A stretch of DNA of 64,000 bases. It comes from Jeongeupia sp. USM3 (lineage in GTDB: Bacteria; Pseudomonadota; Gammaproteobacteria; Burkholderiales; Chitinibacteraceae). The stretch is taken from positions 1,302,001-1,366,000 of the forward strand of contig NZ_CP017668.1 of NCBI RefSeq assembly GCF_001808185.1. Reading direction: 5' to 3'. Position 1 is the first letter of the stretch. The number at the start of each line of letters is the position of its first letter. This document shows positions 35,131 to 45,200 of the stretch, piece after piece. The notes beneath the pieces are model-generated. The model did not search any database, had not been told where the DNA came from, and was given only the letters and a program-made list of their open reading frames with translations. Position numbers and translations under genes: made by a program.

Positions 35131-35675
35131 GGCGCGGCCTTCGGCTTGGGCGGCAGGCCGTGCTCGATCGCCTTAAGTGCGTTGAGCTTGTCGTTGAGGT
35201 CATTGGCGCGCCGCTGTGCGTCCTTCAGCTGCTGGTTCAACTTGTCGGTCTCGCCGTCCTGGCGACGCTGGTCGGCGTAGACCGACGACAGCCACTGCGC
35301 CAGCGGACGCAGCGTAGCGGCCTGCGGTCCGCTCGCCTTCTGTGCGTTGTCGAGCAGGCCGATCGCTCGACTCAGGTCGCCATTGCCGCGCAGCTGCGCA
35401 TAGGCCATTGCCCGCCGTATCAAGGCAAGCTCGCCTGCCTCGCTGGCCAGACCGGCAACCTCGCGGTTCAGCTCCGCCGGCGTCCGCGCGTGCAACGACG
35501 CCGCGTAGGCAAACAGCGCCGGCCAGTCGGTGGACGGCACCGCCACCGGTGCGCTGGCAACCGGTGCGACCTTGGCCGGCGCCGAGGCGATCGGCAGCGG
35601 CGGCGCCACCGGCGGGTTCACGCAGGCCGCGAGCAGCAGCGCCAGCGGCAACAGGAGTTCAGGTCGTTTCATCAT
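35127..35675 (-). CDS. QseG-like lipoprotein of the GlrKR operon
   Basis: 182 residues from the tandem ATG-ATG at 35675/35672. The lipobox LLAAC follows a short hydrophobic stretch (MMKRPELLLPLALLLAACVN), so it is probably an outer-membrane lipoprotein. A proline-rich linker is followed by a helical region ending in a coiled coil (QQLKDAQRRANDLNDKL). Position between kinase and regulator, with overlaps on both sides, equates it with QseG, which docks to the sensor kinase. Sequence similarity to enterobacterial QseG is weak by eye. Confidence 0.75.
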   Translation of the reverse strand: MMKRPELLLPLALLLAACVNPPVAPPLPIASAPAKVAPVASAPVAVPSTDWPALFAYAASLHARTPAELNREVAGLASEAGELALIRRAMAYAQLRGNGDLSRAIGLLDNAQKASGPQAATLRPLAQWLSSVYADQRRQDGETDKLNQQLKDAQRRANDLNDKLNALKAIEHGLPPKPKAAP

Positions 35676-37098
35676 CGGGCAGTTCAATCCGGAAGTGGGC
35701 ACCCTGTGCACTGGGCAGCAGGGCGATACGGCCACCGTGGGCCGCGAGGTATTCGCTGACGATCGACAGCCCCAGGCCGCTGCCGCGGCGGGCACCGCCG
35801 GGCTGGCGTTCGCCCTGGACGAAGGGCCGGAAGATCCGCTCGGCGTCGGCATCGGCGACGCCGGGTCCCTGGTCGATGCAGTCGAGCGTGGTCGTGCCGG
35901 CTGCGTGGGCGAGCACGAAACGGATCGTCCCGCCGCGCGGGCTGAAGCGGATCGCATTCGATAGCAGGTTGCCGATCACCGCGCCCAGCCTGTCGGTGTC
36001 GCCATGGTAGACCGGCGCGGCGCCATCGAGTTGCACCGACAGCGCCAGCGCCTGCCACTGCAGCCGTTGTGCGGCGATGGTGGTGGCGATCAGCGCGGCG
36101 AGGTCGACCCGCACCCGCGCCAGCGTGCGCGCCGAAAACTGCATGGCGTGATAGCGCAGCAGGTCCTCGATCTGTCGCTGCAAGGCTGCGACGTTGTGCT
36201 CGAGGATGGCCACGACCTCGCGCTGGCCGGTGTTGAGCGCCCCCGGCACCTCGTCGCCGAGCAGCGCGACGCCCTCGCGCAAGGACGCCAGCGGCGTTTT
36301 CAGTTCGTGCGACACATGGCTGACAAAACGCGCCTTTTCGGCGTCGAGTTCGGCCAGCCGCTGCCGCAGCCAGTCGAGCTGCGTCCCCAGCCGGCGCAGG
36401 TCGGCCGGGCCGCGGCGGATGACGATCTCCGCGTCAAGCCGGCCTTCGCCGAGCCGGTGGATCGCCGCCTCGATCTTTGCCAGCGGCCGCGCCAGCCAGC
36501 CGGCCAGCGCCAGCGCGATCAGCACGGCAATGCCGATCGCCACCGCGATCATCACCGAGATGGTGCGGCGTTCGCGGTCGAGTTCGTCGAGCAGCACATC
36601 GTTGCGGCGCTCGAGCTCGCGGCGGCTTTCCTGGGCGATCTGCGCGTTCAGCCCGCGCAATTGCGTGACCCGCTCGAGCAGCGCGAACTGTGCGGCCCGA
36701 TCGTGGATGACGTCGTGCGCCATCGCGTCGCGGGCGTCGCCGGCCAGCGTTTGCCAGTGCAGCAGCGCCGCCTTCAGCGTGTCGTCGCCACCGGCCTGCG
36801 CGTGCAGCCAGCCCACCGTGGCCGCCGCGTCGTCGCGCGCCTGGCTGGCCCGCGCCAGAAAGCTCGCGTCATCGAGCACCAGGTACTGGCGCAGGCTGCG
36901 TTCGAACAGCTGGGTGCGCTCGTCGAGCCGTTCGACGGCCTCGGTCTGCCGGACAGCCGCGTCGGACAGCGAGCGGCTCTGTTCCGCCGCCCGCTCCAGC
37001 GTCGACAGCGCGCGCAGCGAGGTCGCGCCCAGCAGCGTCGCGGCCAGCACGAAGGACAGCAGCAACAGCAGGCGGAAGGAAGGTTTGATGCGCAGCAT
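35659..37098 (-). CDS. glrK: sensor histidine kinase GlrK/QseE
   Basis: 479 residues from ATG 37098 (MLRIKPSFRLLLLL). The long upstream in-frame extension is low-complexity shadow. TM1 lies at about 9-30, a helical periplasmic sensor at about 31-175 and TM2 at about 183-203. Then come HAMP (about 204-255), HisKA with SHVSHELKTPLASLREG and HATPase_c with NLLSNAIRFS, DQGPGVADAD and GSGLGLSIV. First gene of the operon glrK-qseG-glrR, with stop/start overlaps. Confidence 0.92.
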   Translation of the reverse strand: MLRIKPSFRLLLLLSFVLAATLLGATSLRALSTLERAAEQSRSLSDAAVRQTEAVERLDERTQLFERSLRQYLVLDDASFLARASQARDDAAATVGWLHAQAGGDDTLKAALLHWQTLAGDARDAMAHDVIHDRAAQFALLERVTQLRGLNAQIAQESRRELERRNDVLLDELDRERRTISVMIAVAIGIAVLIALALAGWLARPLAKIEAAIHRLGEGRLDAEIVIRRGPADLRRLGTQLDWLRQRLAELDAEKARFVSHVSHELKTPLASLREGVALLGDEVPGALNTGQREVVAILEHNVAALQRQIEDLLRYHAMQFSARTLARVRVDLAALIATTIAAQRLQWQALALSVQLDGAAPVYHGDTDRLGAVIGNLLSNAIRFSPRGGTIRFVLAHAAGTTTLDCIDQGPGVADADAERIFRPFVQGERQPGGARRGSGLGLSIVSEYLAAHGGRIALLPSAQGAHFRIELPDDETT

Positions 37099-37114
37099 GC
37101 GCCAGTCTAGCGTG

Positions 37115-37573
37115 TCACGCCTCGCCCCGCGTTGACATGGGTGCGGGTACGCGCGCGGCAAGGCTGGATTCGAGGAAGTCGCGCCCGTCGGCCTTGAAGC
37201 CGAGGAAGCGCACGCCGATGCGGAAGGCGTCGAACTCGTTCGACAGCACCGTGTAGAGCACGCGGCTCTTGGCTTCGAGAATGCGGGCACGCTGGCCGGC
37301 AACCATCGGCGGCACCGAGATCAGCACGGTGACCTGATCGGACACCGGCAGATTGTAATCGGACAGCAGGCTGAAACCCGACGGCGAGAGGTCGAAGATC
37401 CGGCCGCGGAAGGTCTGGCGCTTGCCGGCATCCTGATACACCAGCGAAACCCGCCAGTGCACCAGATAGCGCGGCTCGCCACGCTGCGCGTGCCAGTCGG
37501 TGTCGATCTGGCCGCCCTGCAGCTCGCGGTGGAATCCAGGCTCGTTGGCGATGTTCACGTCGCGCTCCGTCAA
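37115..37573 (-). CDS. PilZ domain protein
   Basis: 152 residues. PilZ fold at about 30-130: RYLVHWRVSL, then GRIFDLSPSGFSLLSDYNLP (the D/N-x-S-x-x-G c-di-GMP motif) and GVRFLGF. The upstream RxxxR element is only partly recognisable, so c-di-GMP binding is likely but not certain. It lies 16 bp upstream of glrK on the same strand and may be co-transcribed with the kinase operon. Confidence 0.87.
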   Translation of the reverse strand: MTERDVNIANEPGFHRELQGGQIDTDWHAQRGEPRYLVHWRVSLVYQDAGKRQTFRGRIFDLSPSGFSLLSDYNLPVSDQVTVLISVPPMVAGQRARILEAKSRVLYTVLSNEFDAFRIGVRFLGFKADGRDFLESSLAARVPAPMSTRGEA

Positions 37574-37621
37574 TCAGCGTTTCATTATACGTTGACTGCC
37601 GCGCCGGTGCGGGCAACAAAA

Positions 37622-37645
37622 AAGCCGAAGCATGCGCTTCGGCTT
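37622..37645 (-). terminator. terminator of tRNA-Leu
   Basis: A 10-bp stem AAGCCGAAGC / GCTTCGGCTT with a 4-nt loop, followed on the minus strand by TTTTTTG. It lies 14 bp past the tRNA 3' end. Confidence 0.9.
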
Positions 37646-37659
37646 GTCATCGATTTGAA

Positions 37660-37744
37660 TGGTGCCGACAGTGAGACTCGAACTCACACAGCCGAAGCCA
37701 CTACCCCCTCAAGATAGCGTGTCTACCAATTTCACCATGTCGGC
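37660..37744 (-). tRNA. tRNA-Leu (GAG)
   Basis: 85 nt including an encoded CCA (37660-37662). The acceptor arms GCCGACA and TGTCGGC pair. The D-arm GGTGAAATTGGTAGACACGC is leucine-type, and the anticodon loop TTGAGGG gives anticodon GAG, reading CUC/CUU. The long variable arm (GTGGCTTCGGCTGT region) confirms class II, and the T-arm has GAGTTCGAGTCTC. It closely resembles E. coli tRNA-Leu(GAG). Confidence 0.96.
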
Positions 37745-37927
37745 ATTCACAATCGATGTTGCAACTCTCTCGACGCTGAGGATGGTGCGTCTTGCGAGAG
37801 ACGGGACTATACGTCAGCACATCCGGGCTGTCCAGCGCCGAATCGAAAAAAGCCATGGTCATGCTTGCCTTGTGCCGCCGGGCGAATTCGCTATTAAATA
37901 AGCGATCGGCCCAATCCTTCCTGCCCC

Positions 37928-38842
37928 ATGACTCATCCCTTGCACAAGCTGCTGGACCAACATGGACAAGCCCAGCGCAGCCCCGTCCGCCTGATCGAGC
38001 GCTTTCCGCGCATCGCCAACCGGCTGGCCGAGCTGTGGGGCACCGATGCCATCAACGGCTACCTCGAGTCGCTGATGATCATGGACCGCCCCGACCGCCA
38101 GGGCTTTCCGCCCGAGATCGGCCTCGAACTGATGAGTTTCGGCATCGCCCACGACGAGATCATGCGCCGCCCGGCCGACAGCGGCGACGTCTGGGACCAC
38201 GTGCGCGAAGCCGCGGTCGACCGGCTCGGGCAACTGGGCCTGCGCGCCACGGTCGGCGACTTTCACCGCAGCATCGGCCAGAGCACGCCGGAAACGCTGC
38301 AGCTCTACCTCGACGCCGGCGTCAAGATCGACGGCGCCGACGACAACGGCTGGACGGCACTGATGCGCGCGAGCTTCGACGGCAGTGCGGCGTCGGCCGA
38401 ATGGCTGCTGACGCGCGGCGCCGACATCCATGCCTGCGACCGCGGCGGCTACGTGCCCCTGCACTGGGCGGCGCTGAACGGCTACGACACCGTCGCCGGC
38501 ATGCTGGTCGGCCGCGGCGCCAACGTCAACGCGGCAAGCCACAGCGGTTTCACCCCGCTGATCCAGGCCGCCAGCCGCGGCCACCTCGACATCGTCAAGC
38601 GGCTGATCGCCGCCGGCGCCCGCGTCGACGCCAGCACGCCGGAAGGCTGGACCGCGCTGCACAAGGCCGTCGCCAACCGGCACACCGACGTCGCCGTACG
38701 GTTGCTCGACCATGGCGCCGACCCCGAGGCGCGGCACCGTGACGGCGACACGCCGTACGCGATCGCGGTGCAGACCGGCCAGCAGCGCCTGTGCGAACTG
38801 ATGCTGTTGACACAGTCGCTACGCCAGCGCGAGCGCCGTTAG
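37928..38842 (+). CDS. ankyrin-repeat protein
   Basis: 304 residues, no signal peptide. The N-terminal region (about 1-115) is of unknown family. Five ankyrin repeats follow (about 118-290), for example DNGWTALMRASFDGSAASAE, GGYVPLHWAALNGYDTVAGM and GHLDIVKRLIAAGA. It presumably binds a protein partner in the cytoplasm. The nearest gene on the same strand is a small protein 95 bp downstream. The partner cannot be inferred. Confidence 0.88.
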   Translation: MTHPLHKLLDQHGQAQRSPVRLIERFPRIANRLAELWGTDAINGYLESLMIMDRPDRQGFPPEIGLELMSFGIAHDEIMRRPADSGDVWDHVREAAVDRLGQLGLRATVGDFHRSIGQSTPETLQLYLDAGVKIDGADDNGWTALMRASFDGSAASAEWLLTRGADIHACDRGGYVPLHWAALNGYDTVAGMLVGRGANVNAASHSGFTPLIQAASRGHLDIVKRLIAAGARVDASTPEGWTALHKAVANRHTDVAVRLLDHGADPEARHRDGDTPYAIAVQTGQQRLCELMLLTQSLRQRERR

Positions 38843-38937
38843 GACCGACGCCATCCGGATGGTGTAGCCTTGCACTGCCGCAGCCCGTCTGGCCGAAAAA
38901 TCGGGCACCGGCACCGCCTGGAAAAGGAGACATCAAG

Positions 38938-39441
38938 ATGGCCCAAATCTACAAGATCACCGCACGTGCCAGCAGCGCGCTGCCGGAGTCGCTGCGAAAC
39001 AGCGATGGCATCCGCCACGCGCTCGCCGCCGTACACGAATACTTCCCGCTCGACGACGTCCAGCTGTCCGACCACGACCTCGACCGGCTGTGCGAGGCAT
39101 CGCGCACGCTAGCGCGCCGCGTTGCCGGCCGCGGCCATATCGACGTCGCGCTGCGCTTTACCGACCTGTGCGACATCTCGAGCGACCTGTTCAAGGAAGT
39201 GAAGGAAATTCGCAAGGCGATCAAGGACCTGCTCGGCGAGTACGAGGACGAGCTCGAGGAAAACTGCGTCGGCGCGCTGCGCTACGTGTCGGGCTTCCGC
39301 AACGAGATGGTCCCGGCGCTGGCGAACTCGATCCTGCTGCGCCGCTTCGCCAACTTCGTCGACGCGGTGCTGCTCGCGCAGATCCGCCATTCGGACGAAA
39401 ACGTCGAGATCGAGCTGCATCTGGTCGAATTGGCCAGCTGA
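38938..39441 (+). CDS. hypothetical helical protein
   Basis: 167 residues from ATG 38938, with AAGGAG upstream. The longer frame from 38791 overlaps the ankyrin gene. It is mostly alpha-helical with an acidic stretch (KDLLGEYEDELEENC). No family is recognised. The start has the clearest ribosome site in this stretch, and a strong terminator follows. Confidence 0.75.
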   Translation: MAQIYKITARASSALPESLRNSDGIRHALAAVHEYFPLDDVQLSDHDLDRLCEASRTLARRVAGRGHIDVALRFTDLCDISSDLFKEVKEIRKAIKDLLGEYEDELEENCVGALRYVSGFRNEMVPALANSILLRRFANFVDAVLLAQIRHSDENVEIELHLVELAS

Positions 39442-39483
39442 GGCTGGCGGTCGAGCTGGCCAGCCGGATACCGGCAGGTTCGG

Positions 39484-39522
39484 CCAACAAAAAACCCCGC
39501 AATGCGCGGGGTTTTTTGTTGG
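39484..39522. terminator. bidirectional terminator between convergent genes
   Basis: A perfect 17-bp stem (CCAACAAAAAACCCCGC / GCGGGGTTTTTTGTTGG) with a 5-nt loop and T-runs in both directions. It separates the 167-aa gene and the hexosaminidase gene. Confidence 0.92.
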
Positions 39523-39536
39523 CTCGGTGACGGTGA

Positions 39537-42041
39537 TCAGCCGACGCTGACAACGCGGCCGCGACGGCCGGTGGTCGTGAACGCCGCCAGCCTGACCGTG
39601 CCCGAGACAGCCACCGGGCCGGTGTACTGCGCCGACGCGTTGGTCGGCTCGCTGCCGTCGGTGGTGTAGCGCAGCACGAAGCCCGGCGCCTCGACATTGG
39701 CAAGCAGCTTGCCGCCGTCGACCGTGGCGCCCGGCACCGGCACGCGGTAACCGTAGCCGCCGACCAGGCCATCCAGACGCGGCAGTTCGCGCTGGCCGAG
39801 GCGGTTGGCAAACTGGTTCCAGTCGGCATCCATCCGTGCGTCGCGCACGGCCTTGTCGGCGACGAAGGTCCAGCCCGGGTCCTTCGCCCATGCGCGCTCG
39901 GCCAGTGCGACCAGACGCGGCATCGCCAGATACTCGAGGCGGCCGGCGTCGCGGATGTTCTCGGCCCACAGCTCGCCCTGGATGCCGATCACGTTCTTGA
40001 CGCCCTGCTCGGTCAGCCGCGCGCTGTTCTTCAGCGAGTCACCGAGTTCATGGCCGAACAGATTGAGCGTCGCCGTCGTGTAGATGTCCAGCGGGCAGAA
40101 CTCGAACGCCTTGCGGGTATTGATGAAGCCGCCCCAGTAGTAGCCCGGCTCGACCGGATCCTTTTCGTAGGCCAGGTCGAAGTACAGGTTGGTCACGTTG
40201 CACAGCACGACCTGATAACCGGCGTTGGCCAGCTGGTAGGCAAAGTCTTCCTGACCCCAGCCCCAGATGTTGTTCCAGATATAGGGGCGGAAGTTGGCGT
40301 CGACGAACTTCGGGTTCGGGCCGTGATGGACGACGCCGTCGACGGTTTCCTTCTTCAGCGCGATTTCTTCCCAGCCGCCGAAGGTCAGGCCGTGCTTCTT
40401 CAGGATGTCGCGGTAGCGCCCGAGGAAGTGGTCCTGCAGCTCCTGGATCGTCGTCATGCCGTGTTGCTGCATGAACGCCTGGCAGATCGGCGATGCTTCC
40501 CAGGCGCCGTGCGGCACTTCGTCGCCGCCGGTATGCAGCGTGGTCCACGGTGCGCCCGCCTCGGCGTACATCGACTTGACGTCGGTGATCACCGTCTCGA
40601 TGAAGTTGTACGCGCCTTCGCGGGCGATGCAGATCACGTTGTCGTGCCACAGCTGCACCGACTCGTACTCGGACTTGTCGGCGAAATCGGTCAGCAGATA
40701 CTGCTCGGCCGCTTCGAGCTGGCCGGCGGCCTTCAGCCGCTCGTAACGGACGTTCATCGCCTTGATCGCCGAACGCGCATGGCCCGGCACGTCGAACTCG
40801 GGGACGATCTCGATATGGCGCGCGGTCGCGAAGCGGAGGATCTCGATGAAGTCGGCGCGGCTGTAGAAGCCGGTGCCGCTCGAGCCTTCGACCTCGGCAC
40901 CCGAGCCGAAGCACGGCACCAGATGGTCGGTTTCGGTCGCGGTGTAGCCGCGGCCCGAGCCGATCTCGGTCAGCTCCGGCAGCGTCGGGATTTCCAGGCG
41001 CCAGCCTTCGTCGTCGGTCAGGTGGAAGTGGAACTGGTTGAGCTTGTACAGCGCCATGCATTCGAGCAGGCGCAGCACGCTTTGCTTGGACGAGAAGTTG
41101 CGGCCGACGTCCAGATGCAGGCCGCGATACGCGAAGCGCGGCGCGTCGACGACGCGGCCGAACGGCACGGCCAGTGCCGGCAGCGGGTTGACGAAGGCAT
41201 CGACCGGCAGCAGTTGGCGCAGGCTCTGGATGCCGTTGAACACGCCGTGCGCCGATGCGCCGGTGATGACGATGCCGTCGGCACCGATCTCGAGCGAATA
41301 GGCCTCGCCCGCCGCACCGGTCTGCGCAACGTTGACCGTGCCGAGCTGCAGCACGATGCCCTTGCCGGCCGCGGCACGCTGCGCCGCTACGCCGACGTCG
41401 GCCAGTGCAGCCTGCAGCAACGCGGCTTCGGCGTTCAGCGCATCCGGATGGACGATGGCGGTCGAGCCGTCGATGACGAACTGGCCGCCCCCGAAGCTGG
41501 CCTCGAGCGGCGTCGGGGTGATCTTGCCGACCGCCTCGGGTGCCAGCAGCGTCAGCTTTTCGTTGTCGGCAAAGCGCGTCGCCGGCGTCACCAGCGGCAC
41601 CTTGTCGTTGGCGTTGCGGTGGCGCTGGCCCTCGGTGACGAACGGCAGGATCACCGGATCGCCGATCGCTTCGGCACGTGCCTGCGGCGTGCCGTCGCCG
41701 TAAACGATGTAGAAACCCAGCGGCGCGTCGGTCTCCTGGATCACCCAGAACAGGCCTTCGTAGCGGATCAGACGGCTTTCGCCGGCTGCAAGTGTGCCGA
41801 AGCCGGCTGCCGGCACCATGCGCCACAGGTCGCCGTTGACCTGTTCGATCTGCACGCCGCCCTCGATGCCTTCGGGCTTGATCTTGCGGCAGGTGTTGAA
41901 ATAGATCGCCCAGCCCGATCCGGCCAGCGGCGCGGCGGAGCGGTTGCTCAGCGTCAGTTCGGCGATGAAGTTGTCGCCGTTGTGAGCATTGGTGATGCAC
42001 TGCCATTGCAGTGCCAGCTGCTTGCCTGCGGGCTGGGTCAT
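39537..42041 (-). CDS. beta-N-acetylhexosaminidase (chitobiase type, GH20)
   Basis: 834 residues. An N-terminal carbohydrate-binding CHB_HEX domain (about 5-165) is followed by a GH20b domain (about 175-300). The GH20 TIM barrel (about 305-720) has FAYRGLHLDVGRNF, FHLTDDEGWRLEIP, DVPGHARSAIKAM and the catalytic Asp-Glu pair in TGGDEVP. A C-terminal Ig-like CHB_HEX_C domain (about 755-830, YTTDGSEPT) ends the protein. It removes terminal GlcNAc from chitobiose and chitooligosaccharides. The start MTQPAGKQLALQWQC has no signal peptide, unlike periplasmic chitobiases, so it probably acts on imported chitobiose. Confidence 0.94.
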   Translation of the reverse strand: MTQPAGKQLALQWQCITNAHNGDNFIAELTLSNRSAAPLAGSGWAIYFNTCRKIKPEGIEGGVQIEQVNGDLWRMVPAAGFGTLAAGESRLIRYEGLFWVIQETDAPLGFYIVYGDGTPQARAEAIGDPVILPFVTEGQRHRNANDKVPLVTPATRFADNEKLTLLAPEAVGKITPTPLEASFGGGQFVIDGSTAIVHPDALNAEAALLQAALADVGVAAQRAAAGKGIVLQLGTVNVAQTGAAGEAYSLEIGADGIVITGASAHGVFNGIQSLRQLLPVDAFVNPLPALAVPFGRVVDAPRFAYRGLHLDVGRNFSSKQSVLRLLECMALYKLNQFHFHLTDDEGWRLEIPTLPELTEIGSGRGYTATETDHLVPCFGSGAEVEGSSGTGFYSRADFIEILRFATARHIEIVPEFDVPGHARSAIKAMNVRYERLKAAGQLEAAEQYLLTDFADKSEYESVQLWHDNVICIAREGAYNFIETVITDVKSMYAEAGAPWTTLHTGGDEVPHGAWEASPICQAFMQQHGMTTIQELQDHFLGRYRDILKKHGLTFGGWEEIALKKETVDGVVHHGPNPKFVDANFRPYIWNNIWGWGQEDFAYQLANAGYQVVLCNVTNLYFDLAYEKDPVEPGYYWGGFINTRKAFEFCPLDIYTTATLNLFGHELGDSLKNSARLTEQGVKNVIGIQGELWAENIRDAGRLEYLAMPRLVALAERAWAKDPGWTFVADKAVRDARMDADWNQFANRLGQRELPRLDGLVGGYGYRVPVPGATVDGGKLLANVEAPGFVLRYTTDGSEPTNASAQYTGPVAVSGTVRLAAFTTTGRRGRVVSVG

Positions 42042-42267
42042 CTTTCTCTTCCTCTATCCGGTTCGTAGGACGGTGGTCTTTGCCACCCGACTGCGACAGT
42101 GTAGAAGCAAGTGCTTAAGTGGAACAGCGCCCGGATTGCGCTTTTCCTGACACGCAACAACCCGAGAAAAGTGCAGCCGGACGGACGGTTCGGCACAAAG
42201 CGGGCGAGCCGGATTTTCGGTACAATTGCGCCTCCGATTTTTACCCATGATTTCCGGACCTTACGAC

Positions 42268-45200
42268 ATGGCAGACGTTCTCCAGCTGCGCGGTGGCACC
42301 GCGCTCTCCGCCTTCCGGCTCGACAAACTGCGCAACGCGCTGATGGAAAACGGCATCAGCGCGGAGCTGTACGCCGAGTTCTGGCATTTCGCGGAAGTGA
42401 ACGCGCCACTGGACGACGGGGAACGCGCGACGCTGGAGCGCATCCTGCACTACGGCGAGCCGTGTAATCCGGATCAGGCGGCCGGCTCGCTGCTGCTGGT
42501 ACTGCCGCGCCTGGGCACGATCTCGCCCTGGTCGAGCAAGGCCTCGGACATCGCCGAGCACTGTGGTCTGGGCAAGGTCGCCCGGATCGAGCGCGGCATC
42601 GCCGTCTACGCGAGCAAGAACGGCGCACCGCTGTCGAGTGCCGAGAAGAACCTGCTGCTGCCGCTGATCCATGACCGGATGACCGAACAGGTCTTCGAGA
42701 CGCTCGACGCCGGCCGCGAGCTGTTCCGCCATTTCGAACCGGCGCCGCTGGCCACCGTCGACGTGCTCGCAGGCGGCAGGCCAGCGCTGGAAAAAGCCAA
42801 CGTCGAATTCGGTCTGGCCCTGTCGGACGACGAAATCGACTATCTGCTCGAGAACTTCACCAAGCTGAAGCGCAATCCGACCGACGTCGAACTGACGATG
42901 TTCGCGCAGGCGAACTCCGAACACTGTCGCCACAAGATCTTCAACGCCAATTACGTGATCGACGGCGAGGCGCAGCCGTACAGCCTGTTCGGCATGATCC
43001 GCGAAACGCACAAGGCCGCGCCGGCCGGCACGGTGGTCGCCTATTCGGACAACTCCTCGGTGATCGAGGGCGCGCGGATCGGCCGCTTCTACCCGCAGCC
43101 GGGCAGTGCCGAATACGCCTACCACGACGAAACCACCCACATCCTGATGAAGGTGGAAACGCACAACCACCCGACCGCGATTTCGCCCTTCCCCGGCGCC
43201 GCGACCGGCTCGGGCGGCGAGATCCGCGACGAAGGCGCCACCGGCCGCGGCTCCAAGCCCAAGGTCGGCCTGACCGGCTTCACGGTGTCGAACCTCAACC
43301 TCCCCGGCGCAATCCAGCCGTGGGAAGACCCGGCCTACGGCAAGCCCGACCGCATCGCGTCGGCGCTCGACATCATGATCGAAGGCCCGATCGGCGGCGC
43401 CGCGTTCAACAACGAATTCGGCCGTCCGAACATCGCCGGCTACTTCCGCACCTTCGAGGAAGACTTCGGCGGCGAGCGCCGCGGCTACCACAAGCCGATC
43501 ATGATCGCCGGCGGCATGGGCAACATCAACGCGCTGCACGTCGGCAAGCACGGCCTGCCCGACGGCAGCCTGCTGATCCAGCTTGGCGGCCCGGGCATGC
43601 TGATCGGCATGGGCGGCAGCGCCGCCAGCTCGATGGCAACCGGCGCCAACGCCGCCGACCTCGACTTCGATTCGGTGCAGCGCGGCAACCCGGAAATCGA
43701 ACGCCGTGCGCAGGAAGTCATCGACCGCTGCTGGCAGCAGGGCGAGCACAACCCGGTACTGTCGATCCACGACGTCGGCGCCGGCGGCATCTCGAACGCC
43801 TTCCCGGAGCTGGTCAACGACGCCGGCCAGGGCGCGGTGTTCGACCTGCGCAAGGTCAATATCGAAGAACGCGGCATGAGCCCGAAGGAAATCTGGTCGA
43901 ACGAATCGCAGGAGCGTTACGTGCTGGCGATCTCGCCGGCCAACCTGCTGGCCTTCGAGGCAATCTGCGAGCGCGAGCGCTGCCCTTACGCGGTGATCGG
44001 CCGCGTCACCGACGAGAAGCAGCTCGTCGTCGAAGACCCGCACTTCGGCAACAAGCCGGTCGACATGCCGATGGAAGTGCTGCTCGGCAAGCCGCCGAAA
44101 ATGACCCGCGACGTAACGCGGGTGAAGCCTGAGCTGAAGGTGTTCGACTCGTCGGGCATCGACCTGAAGGAAGCCGCCTACCGCGTGCTGCAGCTGCCCG
44201 CCGTGGCCGACAAATCGTTCCTGATCAATATCGGCGACCGCACCGTCGGCGGTTACACCGCGCGCGACCAGTTCGTCGGCCCGTGGCAGGTGCCGGTGGC
44301 CGACGTCGCGGTCACCGCGATGGGCTACGACACGTATCTGGGCGAAGCGATGGCGATGGGCGAGCGCACGCCGCTGGCGCTGATCTCGGGGCCGGCATCG
44401 GGCCGGATGGCCGTGGCCGAAGCGCTGACCAACCTGGCCGCAGCGCCGATCGCCAAGCTGTCCGACGTCAAGCTCTCGGCCAACTGGATGGCACCGGCCG
44501 GCCACCCCGGCGAGGACGCCAACCTGTATGACACCGTGAAGGCCGTCGGCCTCGACCTCTGCCGCGAGCTGGGCATTTCGATCCCGGTCGGCAAGGATTC
44601 GATGTCGATGAAGACCGTCTGGTCGGAAGACGGCGAAGCCAGGCAGGTCACCGCGCCGCTGTCGCTGGTCATCACCGGCTTCGCGCCGGTCACCGATGTG
44701 CGCCGCGTGCTGACGCCGCAACTGCGCAATGAAGCCGATACCGACCTGATCCTGATCGACCTCGGCGACGGCAAGTGCCGCCTCGGCGGCTCGGCGCTGG
44801 CGCAGGTCTACAAACAGGTCGGCCAGTGGGCGCCGGACGTCGTCAATGTGCCGCACCTGAAGTCGTTCTTTGAAACGGTGCAGAAGCTCAACCTTGAGGG
44901 CCGCATCCTCGCGTATCACGACCGCTCGGACGGCGGCCTGTTCGCGGCGGTCTCTGAGATGATGTTCGCCGGCCACGTCGGCGTGACGCTGGAAATCGAC
45001 GAGCTCTGCATCGAGCGCCGCCGCCGCGGCCGCGAGGAAGACGAGCTGACACCGGAAGACATCGCCCGTGCCGAAAACGGCCGGATGATGGGCGTGCTGT
45101 TCAACGAAGAGCTCGGCGCCGTGCTGCAGGTCAAGCGCAGCGACACCGCCGCGGTGATCGCCGCGTTCGCCAACGCCGGCATCCGCAGCGAACTGCACGT

